A stretch of DNA of 64,000 nucleotides from Histoplasma ohiense (GCA_017607445.1 JAEVHH010000001.1:4712001-4776000); one strand, 5' to 3'. Positions 1 through 13,342 are shown, numbered from the stretch's first letter. Translations and numbers: made by a program. Notes: a model not told the origin generated them from the sequence alone.

Positions 1-268
1 ATTCTCCCTTCTTCCCTCTTTTATTGAAATGGGCTTTTTCAGTTATTTCAATTTTAAGTAAGTTGTTTCTTGAGTGCTTATTGTGTATTATTGTTGGTGT
101 TTCTTGTCAGTGGTGTTATTAGTGTGGTCACATGCACCACTAGCTCATTTTCATATAGTGCCATTTGCTGTTCACTTGTTATATTGCTCTAGCCCTAATC
201 ACATAATGCACAACAGTCAGATTCCATGCAAATGTTATGTTTCTAGACTTGAAGACATTGATTTTTGA

Positions 269-892
269 TGTGCACTGAGATCAAATGCTCAGAAGCATTG
301 TGAGACTTGTGTCTCTGCAGAGAAATTCTGCAAACTCATGAGTAATCCTCTTTAATTCTTGTTTTCTTTTTCTTTTTCTTCAGCAATGTTGATATACTGA
401 TAATGATGCTAGATGTGTGATACATCTCTTCTGAGGCACATCATGCACAGATGAGCATTTATTTTTGCAGAGATGATGATTGAGAAGAATATGATCAACT
501 ACAAAAGTTGTCTTTGTTGTTTGATAAAACAATTGAACACATCTCATCTGATGATGCTGTTCACTTGAGATAGAGCAGAAGCAAATGCTCTATAATCTCA
601 GCATCAGACAGCAGCTGAGTCTGCAGAGATGCAGATTTTGAAGGCTGTGATTGTGTCTGATTCTTTCAGAGCAGAGACATTAGAGGAAGAGAAGAATGTG
701 AAGAAGAATATAAAGATTTTGAGAGTGATGAGCTCTGAAGACTCTGTGATGAAGAGATTGATTGAAGAGAAGTTGATGAAGAAGGAGTTGACTGAAGAGT
801 CAATGAAAAAAATTGTGAAGACACTGATGACTGCAGCAGTGCTCATAATACCTGCTTTCTTTATCAATTTGCCACTGACATCAGTGGAGTAG
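269..892 (+). pseudogene. antisense coding region of family A (A1 copy)
   Basis: This plus-strand coding remnant lies between pol and the off-window 3' LTR of A1, antisense to the element. Codons from 296 encode HCETCVSAEKFC, with cysteines at 299, 308 and 329 giving C-x2-C-x6-C. After a stretch resembling an intron (starting near 350), a second open stretch at 629-892 encodes a charged Glu/Lys-rich segment, with MSSEDSVM near its middle. A2 has the same two parts at 20866-20960 and 20129-20563 on the minus strand. The A1 copy carries more substitutions and loses acidic character. I do not recognise the family. The splicing is inferred. Confidence 0.5.
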
Positions 893-1559
893 AGAGAGAG
901 GGTGTTCTGAACAGTGAAGAAATGAAAGAAGAAGATGAAGAGAAATGTCTTTCTTCATCAGATATATCAGAGAATGAATAGATTGATGAAGAAGAGAAGA
1001 TGTGAGAAGACAAATATCTTGTAAGATAGACATTTGTCTATATCTCTGCATTCAAAATGAGTGCTGATAATTTATGAATACCAGAAGAAGTATTGAGCAA
1101 GAGTGGCAGAGAGAGAGAATGAAAGAGATGATGAAAGAGAGAAGAGAAAGTGAGAGATGAAGAATATTGAGATGAGAGTGAATGAACTGAGAGTCTTTAG
1201 ACTTTTCTTAGAACCCATTTTCTTTGTCTTTTTCTTGTCTGTATTTTTTATTTTTTGTATTTATTATACCTCAAATTGAATTTTTTTTTTCCTTTTTACC
1301 CTTTTCTCTGATAAAATCCTTCTAAAAAAAAATGCATTTGATTAGAGTTTGGGTGAGATTTGTGCTTCTAGTGTTTTTCGACTTGATGTTTGTGCTTTTG
1401 ATGTTTGAAAGTATGTTGATTTTGTATTTGTTGTTCATTTTCTTATTTGAGGAAGATTTTGAATGTCTGAGTATTCAATATGTTTTCTTCCAGTTCTCAT
1501 GTATCACCACTAGGACCTCAATCTGTTCATCTTATAAGATATTTCAGAGGTTTGTTTTT

Positions 1560-4500
1560 TCATTGTTGTTTTTCAAGAATTTCTTCAACTTGATATTTTT
1601 CTTCATCATTGATAAGTTCTGATTCTGATTCTGATAGAGCTCCATTTCTGCAGTTGTATGGCTTCAATAAAGATACATGAAATACAGAATGAATGCTTCT
1701 ATATGAAGATGGCAGTTCTAGTTTATACACTTGTTTTTCAATGATATTCAGAATCTTGAAGAGTCCAACATATTTATGATCAAGTTTGCAAACCAGGTGC
1801 AGCAATTGGAGATTTTTTGTATTGAGCATGATATAGTCATCTATTTTAAATTGTTGAGGCTTATGTTTTGCATTGTAATAGATTTTCTGTGTTTGTTGTG
1901 TCTTTTGTAGATTCTTGATGAGCTTATGATGTGTTTCTTTGATATGTTTCATGTGGCTAGCAGCATGTATGGCGACTGATTGTGATGGTTTGCTGACATT
2001 AATTTTCAAATCAGATTGATATCCCATTAGGACTTCTGTGAGTGTCATTTCAGTAGAGGTATGTTGAGAGATATTGTAAACAAACTGCACTAGTGGTAGC
2101 CAGTATGCTCAGTCATCTTGATGATAGTTGATAAAGCATCAAAGATAATGTTTCAAGATTTGATTTTGTTGTTCTGTTTGATCATCTATTTGAGAATGAA
2201 AGGCTGTTGAAAGTTTTCAGTGTGCATCTAGTATATAACAAAAGATGGATCAATAATGACTTGTAAACAGCAAATCTTGATTGAATATATGATTTTTGAA
2301 TACTCTGTAAATTGTATAGAACTTGGCATAAATGATTTCTGCTAGTTCATCAGCAGTAATGTTTTTGATGCAAGAAATATAGATTATAAACTTGATATAT
2401 ATATCCACAATCACTAAAATTGTATTGTAGATTTGATGAAGAAATGTAGAGACTGACAAGTCTGTAATAAAATTCATAGTAATGAATTCAAAAGAATTTA
2501 ATGATAAGAAGATTGTACTCAATTCTTCATATTGTCTGTGCTGTTTTGACTTTACTCTTTGACAAGTATCATAAGTGGATATATAATCTTTGATATTTCT
2601 GACTAGCTCATGTCAATAGTATTTGTTCTGAATGCTGTCTATAAACTTTTTTATACCAAAATGATCCCTCTGTGAATCATCATGATTTGCACTGATAATT
2701 TCATCAATGAGTGTCTTTTGTTGAGAGACATATGCATGATCATCAGCACACAATATATCATTCTCAGAAATTGTTTATAGCATATTTTCAGTGACAGTTA
2801 TACTCTTCTCTTTTATCTTCTCTCTTTGCTCAGCAGTAAAAGAATCAATCTTCTGTGCTTTACTCAGAAATAAGATGAAGGATTCAGACATTTCTGTATA
2901 TGCTGAGTTCTCAAGAATAGCCTTATTGACTGCAATCTGGGATATATATTGCTCAACATGCAACAGAGGGGAAGAGTTTATGTGAGAGATAGAAGATGTC
3001 AACATATGAAGTGCTTTTTGCTCATTAAAAGAAGTATTTTGCTCATTAGAGATCTGTGCACAGACTACATCAGAAGAAATATCATTTTGAAAAGAAGTAT
3101 CAGTTTTTCAGTCTAGTCTAACTCCATGTTTCAGCTTCTGTTGCAGGGTAGATAATATAGTTTGATCATTATAGACCTCACTGTAGTCTGTGTGATGACT
3201 GAGCTCATCAGCTGAATTCTTTGATTCAGAGTGGTGCAGTAATATAAAATCATAAGCAGATAAAGCTTCTGCTCATCTGATCTGATGTCTGTTCAGTTTC
3301 TTAGTTGTCATAAAGTACTGCAGATTGGTATGATCAGATCAGATTTGAATTGAATACTGATTTTTCTTCAGATAGTGTCTTCAATTCTTAAATACTGCTA
3401 CAATAGTCAAGAGTTCTTTATCATAAGTATCATAACATGTTTCTGCATCAATCAACTTTCTTGATCAGAAGACAACTGAATGTCAGTGCTCATCATTCTG
3501 CAACTGTGACAGAATAGCAGCAACTGCAAAAGTGAATGCATCAGATTCAATCTGAATATACTGAGCTGAATCAAAATGAGCTAATAGAGAAGCATATATA
3601 AAGCATGATTTGAGCTCATTGAAAGCACTTTGAGCATCTTCTGTTCACATAAAAGTGGCTTTTCTTTCCCTCTTCTTGCTCTCTTTTGTAAGTTCAAATA
3701 ATGGGGCTGCAATAGAGGAGAAAGACTTAATAAATCATCAATAGAAATTAGCAAAGCTCAAGAAAAATTGAACCTCTTTAATTGATTTAGATGTAGATCA
3801 TTTCACAATAGTGAAGACTCTGTCTGACTCAATCTCAATATCATTTGTATCTATAACAAACCTCAGAAACAAGATCTTGTCCACTTCAAATTCACACTTA
3901 AAGAGTTTTGCAAATAGATTCACACACTCAAGACATTCTAGCATCTTAGTAACATGCACTTTATGTTCCTGCTTTGAATTGGAGAATATGAGAATGTCGT
4001 TCAAATAGACAACACAACATATATCCAACAAATCAGACAAGGCATTGTTAATGTATGCTTGAAATATCACTGAAGCATTAGCTAATTCAAATGATATAAC
4101 TACATATTCAAAATATTCATATCTCATTCTAAAGACTGTCTTCCAACAGTCTTTTGCTGCTATAAGTATGCAGTGATAGACATCTCAAAGATCCAGCTTA
4201 GTGAATATCTTGGCTTTTGAAAGTCTATCAAGTAATTCACTTATTAGAGGTAGAGGGTATCAGTTCTTGATGATAATTCAATTTAACTCTCAATAGTCTA
4301 CACAAAGACAGAGTTTATCATTTTTTTTGAGAACAAAGAGAATCAATGCATCAGCTGAGCTACTGAATGATTGTATTCACTCTTTATCTAATGCATTTTT
4401 TAAATATTCTCTTAGAGTGGCTAACTCAGTTTCAGAGAGATTGTATATTGACATAAATGAAGATTGTATATCAGACTTGAGATCTATACAGTGTTTCATT

Positions 4501-6493
4501 TCTTCTGATCTTTTCACACTTATAGCAGCTTCTTCTGAGAAGATATGTGTGTATGACATAACATAATTGAGTAGACTGATCAGCAAGTCTGAATATGCAG
4601 CTGAGAATACATATGAAACATGTTTTGAGTCTTTTGAATGTTCTGTAGATAATACTACAAACATTTCTACTCTAGCTTCTGTGAGAACTTCAGCTAGAAC
4701 ATCTTGTTCAGAAATAATTTGAGGCTGTTGTTCATCTTCAGAGCTTCTAAAGAAGAATTGTTCATCTGATCAATCTATAAGAGGATTTGTTTGTCTTAAT
4801 CAAGGAAATTCTAATACAAGACTGTAGTTCTTCATCTTCATTGCATGAAAGAAATGAGATGTCTGCTGTGCATTACTCTTGTGATCAGTGACAGTAGTTG
4901 CAATGTTATACTCTTCAAAGAAGTGCATTATGCATTCATCAATCAATTTGATCATTTTAATTTTGTGGTGAGCAGCTTCTAGATTGTGATTCTTTGCTCA
5001 AAATTCATTGACACAGTTCACTTCTGATTCAGAGTCTACTAGTGCAAGCACTTTTTGCAGACTCTTAGATATAGTGAGTTCCACTGTGACAGTGAAGCTT
5101 AAAGTGTTTTTGCATCAACTTTCCACACTTATGACTGTCATTGCAAGCTGAATGATGTATCTTAAGTGTTTTTTGAGTTCTTTGAGTTCTTCATGTCTTT
5201 TGTATCAGATTTTGAGTCAGACTTGGTATTTTTGGATTCATCTTTGAGTCATTTGAAACACAAATCAATGATATGTTCTGGTCACTTGCAATAACAGCAA
5301 TATTTTGATTGAGTGGAGTCATCAGACTTTGTAGTGTCATTTCATCTTCATTTGTTTTGTGATCTATTATCAGCATTATTTCTGTTGTTAAAGCTTTGAG
5401 TGGGGTTTTTGAAATTTGACTTCTCTTTAAGTTTCTTCTGTCTCTCTGACAGATTCAATTCTATCATTGCAAGTTTATGTAGAGTGGTATCATAGCTTAA
5501 CTCTTCCAATTTGGTTGCATATTTGTCAAATTCTCAGTGAATGGAAGATAGAACTTTCATATAGAGGTGTGATTTCTGATGATATTCACTATAAAAATGC
5601 TGCAGACACTCTTCAATTGATTGTAAATGTGAAGCAAATTGTTGAACTGTCTGATCTTCTTGTTGCTCTGTTTTTCAGTACTGTCTATCAGCATCTCAGA
5701 AACTTCTATCTGAATTGATGACTTGACATTGCATCCAACTAACAAATTCTTCCCATGATGGCAAAGTTCATATATCATGTGTATGTTGATACCAACATTG
5801 TTGCATCTTGACATTGAAATGAGTAACAGCTTCAATGATCTTTTGATGATCATGTTTGTTGTAGTAATCAAGATCACTGACATGAAAAGTGATAGCAGCT
5901 GTAACAAAGTTTTTGAATTCTTTCATACTTTGATCTTGAAACTTTTCCACATCTCTCTGAGAAGAGTGACTGCTCATGCTGGGATCTCAAAGTTCTAATT
6001 GTCAAAGTGGTACCCAACTACATCTTCCATTGACAGTAGTCATGGCACTTTTTACTAAGATGTTGAGTGCTTGTAGTGTGGCTTCTGATAATCTGAGAAT
6101 ACTGATGATGTTATTACAGTTACTATTCATGCTAGTTGCATCTCTACTGTGGTTCAGATGCACTTCTAGTGTATTTTGAATGACTGGAATTGTTTCATTC
6201 AATTCTTGTAGTAAAGTGTTGCATCACTGTTGAAGTTCTCACAATTCTTTCTCAGTCTGTAATTTTTTGATTCTTCTGATCACAGCTATCTTCTCAGTCT
6301 CAATTGTGCTGAGATCTTCAGAAGAGATATTCTTTTCTGAACTATACTCAGAGTCTGATTTCATAGAGAAAGATGATGCTTGTTGCACACTTTCAGTGAC
6401 AGAAGTGTGTGTTTCATGATTTTCTTCCATGATGTTTGTTGCTTCAGATTCAGTGGTAGCATGAGTATGGTGGATGCTGCAGATAGAGGTCAT
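1560..6493 (-). pseudogene. gag-pol of retrotransposon A1, degenerate
   Basis: This is the broken polyprotein of A1, starting at the ATG at 6493. Order along the minus strand: gag with an acidic Ser/Glu-rich N-terminus (6239-6493), a CCHC knuckle remnant near 5280-5320 (CCYCK, stop, PEH), protease near 5000-5080, reverse transcriptase (3798-4664), RNase H (about 3250-3650), integrase with zinc-binding and core parts (2250-2750), then the integrase C-terminus (1560-2090, including SVFHVSLLKPY). The RT catalytic motif reads YLNDIL at 3996-4007, while A2 keeps YLDDIL, so the first catalytic Asp is lost. In-frame TGA codons sit mainly where Arg or Trp is expected. It cannot encode a working protein. 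Confidence 0.9.
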
Positions 6494-6540
6494 GACTATT
6501 ACTCAACAGACTGTCTCTCAAAGATTGAGCAATTAGAAAC

Positions 6541-6813
6541 TGTGAGGTGTAGTGACAGTGTGAAGAGTAACAGTAGAAGATAGTTTATAGTGTAGTGGAG
6601 ATAATAGTAATATATTGTAAAGCAATATAGTATAGTAGTGTAATGTAGTGTAGTGTAGCTAATTGCTAAGAAAGAAAAGAAAGAGAAAGAAGATGTGCGA
6701 AATACATACATCGATATATATATATACATATAGAAATAGCGGTAGCGAGAGTATAATGGAAAGAGGTAAGAATAAGCGAAGATAATAAGGAAATAATAAA
6801 CAAGTGCATTACA
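6541..6813 (-). repeat. 5' LTR of A1
   Basis: This 273-bp long terminal repeat begins TGTAATGCAC and ends CTCACA on the minus strand, matching the two 268-bp LTRs of A2 (14383-14650 and 21521-21788). It holds an alternating TA stretch near 6714-6730 that could serve as a TATA element, and a run of CTA-type repeats. It is one of the few parts of A1 that retains CpG. Confidence 0.92.
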
Positions 6814-7056
6814 AAATCTTGATTCTGATAAACTATTGAGAGATTCCTTCCCCCACCTCTGCTATTGATATTTCAAAGAAGAATGTAAGTAATCATTAGA
6901 GAATCAGTGGGTTATTGATATAGAAATATTTGTTAACAGTAAAAGCAGTTTTTTAACCATATTTTCCAGAGAAATCCTCAGTCAGTAAGTATTGTATTGC
7001 TTTGTTTCTATTTTCAGTAAGAGATTGCTAACTTGCTTCAAATAGAATCAGAAATT

Positions 7057-7861
7057 ATGTCATTTACTTCAGTTAATCAGCAAATTCAGAATTTTGTCAC
7101 TGAGAAGAACATTGCAGCTGATTCTGTGATGGAAAAAATTCTCACAGAGAATGTATTCATGAAACTGCACAAAGAAATCAATGAGCAACTGAAAGAGAAG
7201 TGATACACTCACAGTCTGAAGTCAGAGAGCTGTGTTTGCTGTCTCAAAGCAATAGAAGACATACCCCTCTGCATGTGAGAGATTGCATTTAAAAATTGCA
7301 AGAGATGTCACAACAATAGATCTCATTACAACTCTGTAAGTTTATCAAAATAATATCAAAGATTTGATAATAAGATTAACACTGAAGTAGATTTCTGCAC
7401 ATTTCAAAGATCAGACTATGGCATTAGAGGTGTTATTTCAGAAGAGCCTGGGAAAATACTCTGAATTGCTAGTGATGTGGAAGCAATTCATGAAGAAACT
7501 CAGTGTGTATTACTTATTTGAATGTAATAAGATTGACAGAGACATTTCCAGCACTTCACAGCACTGAAAGATCTGTGTTGCTGCTGACAGAACCTCTATC
7601 AAGAAAAAATCTGTTGCTGCATCAGTCTCTGCTGTCTTCTCTGCTTTCTCTGCTGCTGCTTCTGTGGCTGTACTGAACTCATTCTCTGCCTTCAAAGTTC
7701 TTGCAATTCTGCAGCAGATTGAAACCACTCAGAAGGAAATGAACAAAAAAATGAAAAAAATGATTACACAGATGAGGGAGATGGCTCAGAATATTGAATG
7801 CTTGAAGACAACATTTTATACAGTACATATAATCAAAGGAATTTCACTAGATAATTGCTAA
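7057..7861 (+). pseudogene. antisense coding region of family E (E1 copy)
   Basis: This is a plus-strand remnant, opposite to E1, between pol and the 3' LTR. From ATG 7057 it reads MSFTSVNQQIQNFVTEKNIA and continues to a TGA near 7201. The same frame then gives ESCVCCLKAIEDIPLC and KNCKRCHNN (C-x2-C). After a frame change, 7664-7861 encodes a Lys/Met-rich helix-like segment with EMNKKMKKMITQM, ending ISLDNC. The E2 copy is colinear and slightly less damaged, with a cysteine completing C-x2-C-x6-C. It resembles no enzyme I know. It may have been a spliced gene carried by the element. Confidence 0.5.
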
Positions 7862-8259
7862 CAGATTGTAGTTGGTAGGAAGGATTGGGAAAATTGAAAG
7901 AGAATTTAATATTATGAAAGAAGAATAAATTATAGACAGTGTTCTGAAGAGTTCTTTGAATGTTTTTTTTTTTTAAATAGTTTTTTCATCAAGAGTATAA
8001 TGCTCAGAATAATATCTTGATTCTTTGCTTTTTCCTTTCAATCAGAGTTTGAAATCATAATGTAGCCTCATTAAACTCCTAAAATCTTGTAGAATAAAAA
8101 GGAGAAGAGTGCCACTAAGCTTCAAGAATCTTTCACAGTTCAAAGCAGAAGTGTAGATAAATAGAAACTTCAAAATCTTTATAGAAAAAAATAGAAGAAC
8201 TACTAATATTGTGTTCTGAAACACTTCTTCTTAACAAGAAGTTAATTTCAATTTACCTT

Positions 8260-11200
8260 CTCATATTCTTTGAGAAGATTACAGAAATTCAAAAGATTAT
8301 TAGAAGATTTCTAAGTGTTCTCAGTATTAGAATATTCTTCTCACTTGACAAGATATTGCTTCTTATTACAGTGCAATTGTTTATTCAAAATAGCTTCAAC
8401 AAAATATTCTGTTTCACTTTTGAGTAGAATGTCAGAAGGTTTCTTAGATTCTTCATCTGATCTCTGATAATAGAGTTTCAACAAAATAATATGGAAGACA
8501 GAATGTATAGATCCAAAAATTCTCAGAAGATCTAGTTGATATACTTGTGATCTGATAATGTTCAGAATTGTAAACAGTTCAAATCATTTATCTTCAAGCT
8601 TGCAGCAAGGCCTAGAAGTTGTTATATTCATGAAAGATAGAAGAACTTAATCTTCAATGACAAAGGATTTCTCTTAATGCCTTCTGTTATAGTATTCTGC
8701 TTGCTTTTCAAAGGATTTTCAGACTTTGATTTGAAGGTTGCTTTGTATCTTTTGTAATTTCTTCACCCTTGCTGTAGCTAAGGGTTCAAGATCAATAGAG
8801 GTTACAGATTCAGATTCTTTATCAATTACCTCTCTCAGCAGAACAGAATCATAATCTAGTAGTGCTTGAAACAGTAGCATATCAATAGATGCTTGAGAAA
8901 CAGAATTGTAGATGAATTGTGTCTGCAGAAGTAGATTCACTCAGTTATTCTGATGATAGTTCAAGTATGCTTGTAAATAGTTCTCTAATGTTTGATTCTG
9001 ACATTCTGTTTGCTCATTGATTTGAGGGTGGAATGCTGTACTCAGATTGCACTTAACTTGTAAATAATAACAGAATGTTGATCAGTAGTGACTGGTAAAC
9101 AACTTATCTCTATCAGATATGATAGATGAAGATGAACTGTAATCACTTAGAATAGCATCTATAAACAACTCTGCAAAATCAGAAGCAGTAATTGAAGTCA
9201 TGCAAGAGAAATACTTAGCTAGTTTAGTATAGCAGTTCAGTATGATCAAAATACTATTATAGATGATTCTCTTTTGAATTACTGATGATAATTCAACAAT
9301 GAAATCTATAGCAAGAGAACTGAATGATCTAGTAGACATGAGGATTTTGACAAGTTGTCTGTATGATTTATGCCTTTTAGCTTTAACATGCTGGCAGATA
9401 TCACACTCTCTGACATACATTTCAATGTCTTTTCAAAGTGTATTTCAGTAATATTTGTGATGTAGAAGCTCTAAGATTCTGGCAATATCAAAGTGATCTG
9501 CTCAGAGATCATCATGATGTATTTGTAATAATTTCTGAGTGATTGCTTTGTTAGAGGGAATGTAGATAGCATAATTGCAATGTAGAAGTCCACAATCTTC
9601 ATCTACTCATCAGATGATTGAAGAATCTCTGAAGATATTGAAGATTTCTCTAAAAGTTTCAGACTCTGCACTATTCTCAATTTCTTGACTTTGAGTTACA
9701 GTAAAGACATCTCTCTTCTGTAATTCTTTAATGAAGTCTAGAAGCTGATTAGTAGATGATTTGTAGTCTGTTTCATCCTCAGCAGTTTTCATTACTGCTA
9801 GATGTGACACAAGAAGTTCATGATCTTCAGTATCAGTTTCAAAGAAATCTCAGAAACAAGAATACTCTGCAGAATAATCTGAGCTTCTCTATATCAAAAA
9901 TAATTCAGTATCTACTAAGCTGTTCTGATCAGAGTTATGAAGTCTCTGACAGATTTTTTTCTGTAGAACTGGCAGCATTGACAGCTTTGAATCTACATTC
10001 TCAGAGGAAATAATATAGTTCAGATGTCTTGAAGATGAATTGATGGGATTTAACCATTCTGATTGATAGATCATATAGAAATCATAAACAGATAACTCTT
10101 CCATTCAATGTGTCTGACAGTTGTTCAAGCTTTTGATACTAAGAAAGTATTTCAGATTATCATGGTTGATTATGATCTGAATTGAGTACAGATTGCCTTG
10201 CAGATAGTGTCATCAGTGACAAAATGATGCCACTATAGTCAGAAATTTCAAATCATGAGTGTTATAGTTTCTAGAAGCTTCAGAAAGCTTCTGTGAAAAG
10301 AATGTAATGAGTCTTTATTCTTTTCTTCAAATAGACACTGAATTATCTATATCTTTGCTTTGTTCTGATGCTATTTCCATAGCTTCTTGATAGGTTTCTG
10401 GTATTGATTCTAGATGTTGAGATAGAATACCAGCAATTCTATTCTTGCTTACATTCATTTCAACTTGGGTTTTCTTCTGCAGATCATAATGAATCAGTAG
10501 AATAGCTTGTGCAAATACTTCTTTCAAATTTACAAAAGCTTTTCTTGCTGAATCACTAAGTTGAAACTTAGTTTGCTTATTCATAGCATTTCAAAGAAGA
10601 TCTGTAAGAGGTGTGGCTATTCATGAAAAAGCATATATGAATCTGCAATAAAAGTTTGCAAATTCTATGAAAACTTGAATATCATGAACATCTTTAGATT
10701 CTGATCAATTTAGAATAGTTTCGACTCAGTTGCAATCCATGGCTATATCAGTAGGTGATACAATATAGCCAAGAAATTCAATCTCAGTAGTGAAAAAGAT
10801 GCATTTGCTTTCCTTAGCATAAAATTGATATTTTCATAAATGTTCAAAAATTAATCAGAGATGTTTTGTATGATCTTCAGTATTTTGAGAATAGATAAGA
10901 ATGTCATCAAGATAAACAATGCAACAGATATCAACTAGATCTTTCAGCACTTCATTGATATAAGATTGAAATATAGCAGAAGCATTACAGAGCTTCATAG
11001 ACATAACTCAGAATTTGTAGCTGCTGTATTGAGTTTGAAATGCTGTTTTTCATTCATCTTCTTCTGCTATTTATATGCAGTAGTAGACATCTCAGAGATC
11101 TATTTTAGAGAAGATGATAGTGCTCTGTAATCAATCTAACATTTCTTCAATGCAAGAAATTGAATATTGATTCTTTATAGTTATCTTGTTAAGATTTTGA

Positions 11201-11818
11201 TAATCTATGCAAAGATGTAGAGTTTCATTCTTTTTCTTTGTGAATACAATAGATGCAGCAGCAGAGCTCTTTGTAGAATGAACTCACTACTGTGACAGCA
11301 TTTCTTCTAGATATTTGCATAAGACATCTAGTTCTGCTATTGAGAGGTTGTATAAAGATTCATAAGAAGGTTTCTTTCTGTCTTGCAATTGAATATGATG
11401 TGATATGATGGAGTTCTCATTCAACTTGACTGCTGCTTCAGCAGAAAAGATATCTTTAAATTCAGTTAAGAGATCTTGTAGATTTTGAGGTAAAGTGGTT
11501 TTGTTAATAGAACATAATCATTTCAAAGAAGATTCAATATTGCTGTTTCAAAAGTAGAGTGATGTTGTAGATGTTTCTTGTATAGAACAGATAAATTCTT
11601 CTGATTCTGTTATTTCAATTCTAGTATCTCTGATTCAATATCACCATGATAATGCTTTTCAATTGATTAAAGAATTGACTGTTTATAATTATGAAAGATC
11701 TAGATAAAGATCTTTATCTGCTAGATTAACAGAATGAAAGCTAAGTTTGCTTGCTTGAGTTTCATCTAGCCCATCAGTGGCTCTATGAATAGCATTAATA
11801 ATGCCATATTGATATTCT
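8260..11818 (-). pseudogene. pol of retrotransposon E1, degenerate (5' part at 39163-40271)
   Basis: This is broken pol on the minus strand. Right to left it shows the reverse transcriptase, with CIVYLDDILIY near 10905-10925, then RNase H (10327-10584 is the tether/RNase H start, 9889-10104 the tail), then the integrase zinc region and core (9082-9420: CDICQHVKAKRHK, later ISDRDKLFTSHY). The integrase C-terminus (8719-8940) and a chromodomain remnant (about 8260-8420) follow. The catalytic YLDD is intact here, but surrounding stops and frameshifts make the copy dead. Gag and protease lie on the far side of F1. It is colinear with E2 pol at 22800-25873. Confidence 0.88.
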
Positions 11819-12352
11819 TGTAACGGGCGTACTTCGATTAACGATTTGGTACTATTCTAATTACAGATTACAAATTGATTAAGAAAAGAAAGAGAAAAGA
11901 AATCAGAAGAAAGGGTTGTATGAAGAGGGTTCTTATAGAGGAAAGTTCAGAGTGAAAGAATATCAGAAGCCACTCCACAGTGAAGCACAGAGCAGAAGAA
12001 CATTAAGAGATATGTGTAAGAATTGTTAGAGACTACACAAGTGCAGAGCATGAAGCAGAGAAATCATTGAGAGCTATGTAGAAGAATTGTTAGAGACTAT
12101 ACAAGTGTGGAACACAGAGTGAGAGAACATTAGAAACTACATGAAAGAATTGTTAGAGACTACATGAGTGCAGAGCACAGAGTGAAAGAATGTTAAGAGC
12201 TATACAGAAGAATTGTTAGAAACTATATAAGTGTGAAGCATGAAGTGGAAGAACATTGAGGATTACACAAGATCACAGCAATCAGAAACAAGTGGATGCA
12301 GAAGAAGAGTTGATTGTGTAAGTTGATTACTAACAGATGCTAATCTGTCACA
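11819..12352 (-). repeat. 3' LTR of F1
   Basis: This 534-bp LTR begins TGTGACAG and ends CCGTTACA on the minus strand. It equals in length the 5' LTR of F1 (38624-39157). It contains tandem 63-bp units (about 11960-12250), one fewer than the 597-bp LTRs of F2. The outer end (11819-11850) still has CpGs (taacgggcgtacttcg) which the 5' LTR has lost to CA or TG. A purine tract, the likely polypurine tract in element orientation, adjoins at 12353-12366. Confidence 0.93.
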
Positions 12353-12369
12353 TTATCCCCCTCTACTGA

Positions 12370-13342
12370 AGTGAGTGAGGACTTGTAGATGTCAAGGGTG
12401 ACAGTGTCCTTCAAGGCAGATGCAGGTTTCCAGATTGAACAATCATATTCTATCCATTTGACAAGATATTTGCAGTGACAGTGATTGATTCTATTGTCAA
12501 GGATTGCTTCAATTTCCCACTCAAGTTTGTTATCTTCTTCTACAATGGTGAGTGGCTGTCAATCAGAGATTCTCTGGAAGGGGAATGAATTCTCAGCTGT
12601 GGATTGGAGCAGGTTTGTATGAAAGACATTGTAGATGTCAGATGAGATGTTGAGTTGATAATCATGTGTATCTAGCACTTTCTTCACTGTATACTTGATG
12701 TGATGATAATTTAATATATGTGAGGAGTGATCTGTTCTTATGTTCTTGAGATCTAGTCAGACTTTGTCTTCTATATGATATCAGATCACAGAACTTCTTC
12801 TGATGTTCACTTGATTCTTGTAATTTTACTGAATGCTGATCATTGAAGCTTCTGTTCATTCATGAGCTTTCTTCAGCTTGCTCACAATGTTCTCTGCTGT
12901 CTGTATGAAGCTGCAGATGTATGCAGTTTCTCAGGGAGTCTCAGAGAAGTCCAGAATCTCTAAGTTGCATTCATGTAGAAGAAAGAATAGACTTACATCT
13001 GTTGTAGCAGAATCTCAATCATTAATCACAATCTCAGTGTGTGACAGCAGATTGCTTCAGTTGTCTTGTGTGTAATTGCAGAACTTACAGAGAATGTTCT
13101 TTATCATTTGTATCATTCTCTCAATAGCTTCATCAGTCTCTGAATGATACATTGTTGATAACTTTTGTTTGATTCTTAATAATTGACATATGCAGGCTCA
13201 GAGTGTGCTGATGAATTGACTGTCTCTATCTGACACAATGAATGAAGACAGATCATGTATACAATAGAATAGACTTCTGATAAAGACATCTGCAACTACT
13301 TCAGTGTCCATCTTGTCACAGAGCTGTAGTATTACACTCTTG
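12370..13342 (-). pseudogene. 3' end of F1 pol: integrase C-terminus and chromodomain, degenerate
   Basis: This minus-strand remnant is colinear with F2 pol at about 45570-46540. It covers the integrase core end (SDRDSQFIS-like, near 13200-13240), the integrase C-terminal region (LNFIWEDKV-type positions at 12662-12859 are scrambled by frameshifts) and a C-terminal chromodomain. The last reads KYLVKWIEYD near 12440-12475 and is typical of chromoviral Ty3/gypsy elements. Stops and shifts are frequent. Confidence 0.8.

Larger units (their letters stand above)
1..6813 (-). mobile_element. Ty3/gypsy retrotransposon, family A copy 1 (A1), cut by window edge
   Basis: This is an LTR retrotransposon on the minus strand. 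It is the reverse complement of bases 14383 to about 21212 (copy A2), colinear throughout. Its 5' LTR ends at 6813; its 3' LTR and about 300 bp of internal sequence lie beyond the left edge. From right to left it holds LTR, gag, protease, reverse transcriptase, RNase H, integrase and a chromodomain remnant, then an antisense coding region. It sits in E1: sequence right of 6813 matches bases from about 13945 on in E2, roughly 220 bp inside that element. All frames are interrupted, and CpG is nearly absent except in the LTR. It is a dead copy. Confidence 0.93.
6814..11818 (-). mobile_element. Ty3/gypsy retrotransposon, family E copy 1 (E1), left part
   Basis: This is the 3' half of E1 on the minus strand. 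It carries the antisense coding region (7057-7861) and most of pol (about 8260-11818). It stops where F1 was inserted: the last five bases, attct (11814-11818), recur at 39158-39162, where E1 resumes. On the left E1 is interrupted by A1, so its 3' LTR is outside the window. E1 preserves the empty site of D1: the single gttctgctattga near 11331-11343 corresponds to the two copies flanking D1. It likewise preserves the empty site of A2 near 7248-7256. Confidence 0.93.
11819..13342 (-). mobile_element. Ty3/gypsy retrotransposon, family F copy 1 (F1), left part
   Basis: This is the 3' end of F1 on the minus strand: the 3' LTR (11819-12352) and the last part of pol. It breaks at 13342, where E2 was inserted, and resumes at 34601. 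The TSD tcttg occurs at 13338-13342 and 34601-34605. F2 keeps the site unbroken near 45550-45580, with a single copy (caaga on its strand). The outer TSD of F1, attct, lies at 11814-11818 and 39158-39162. Confidence 0.95.
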
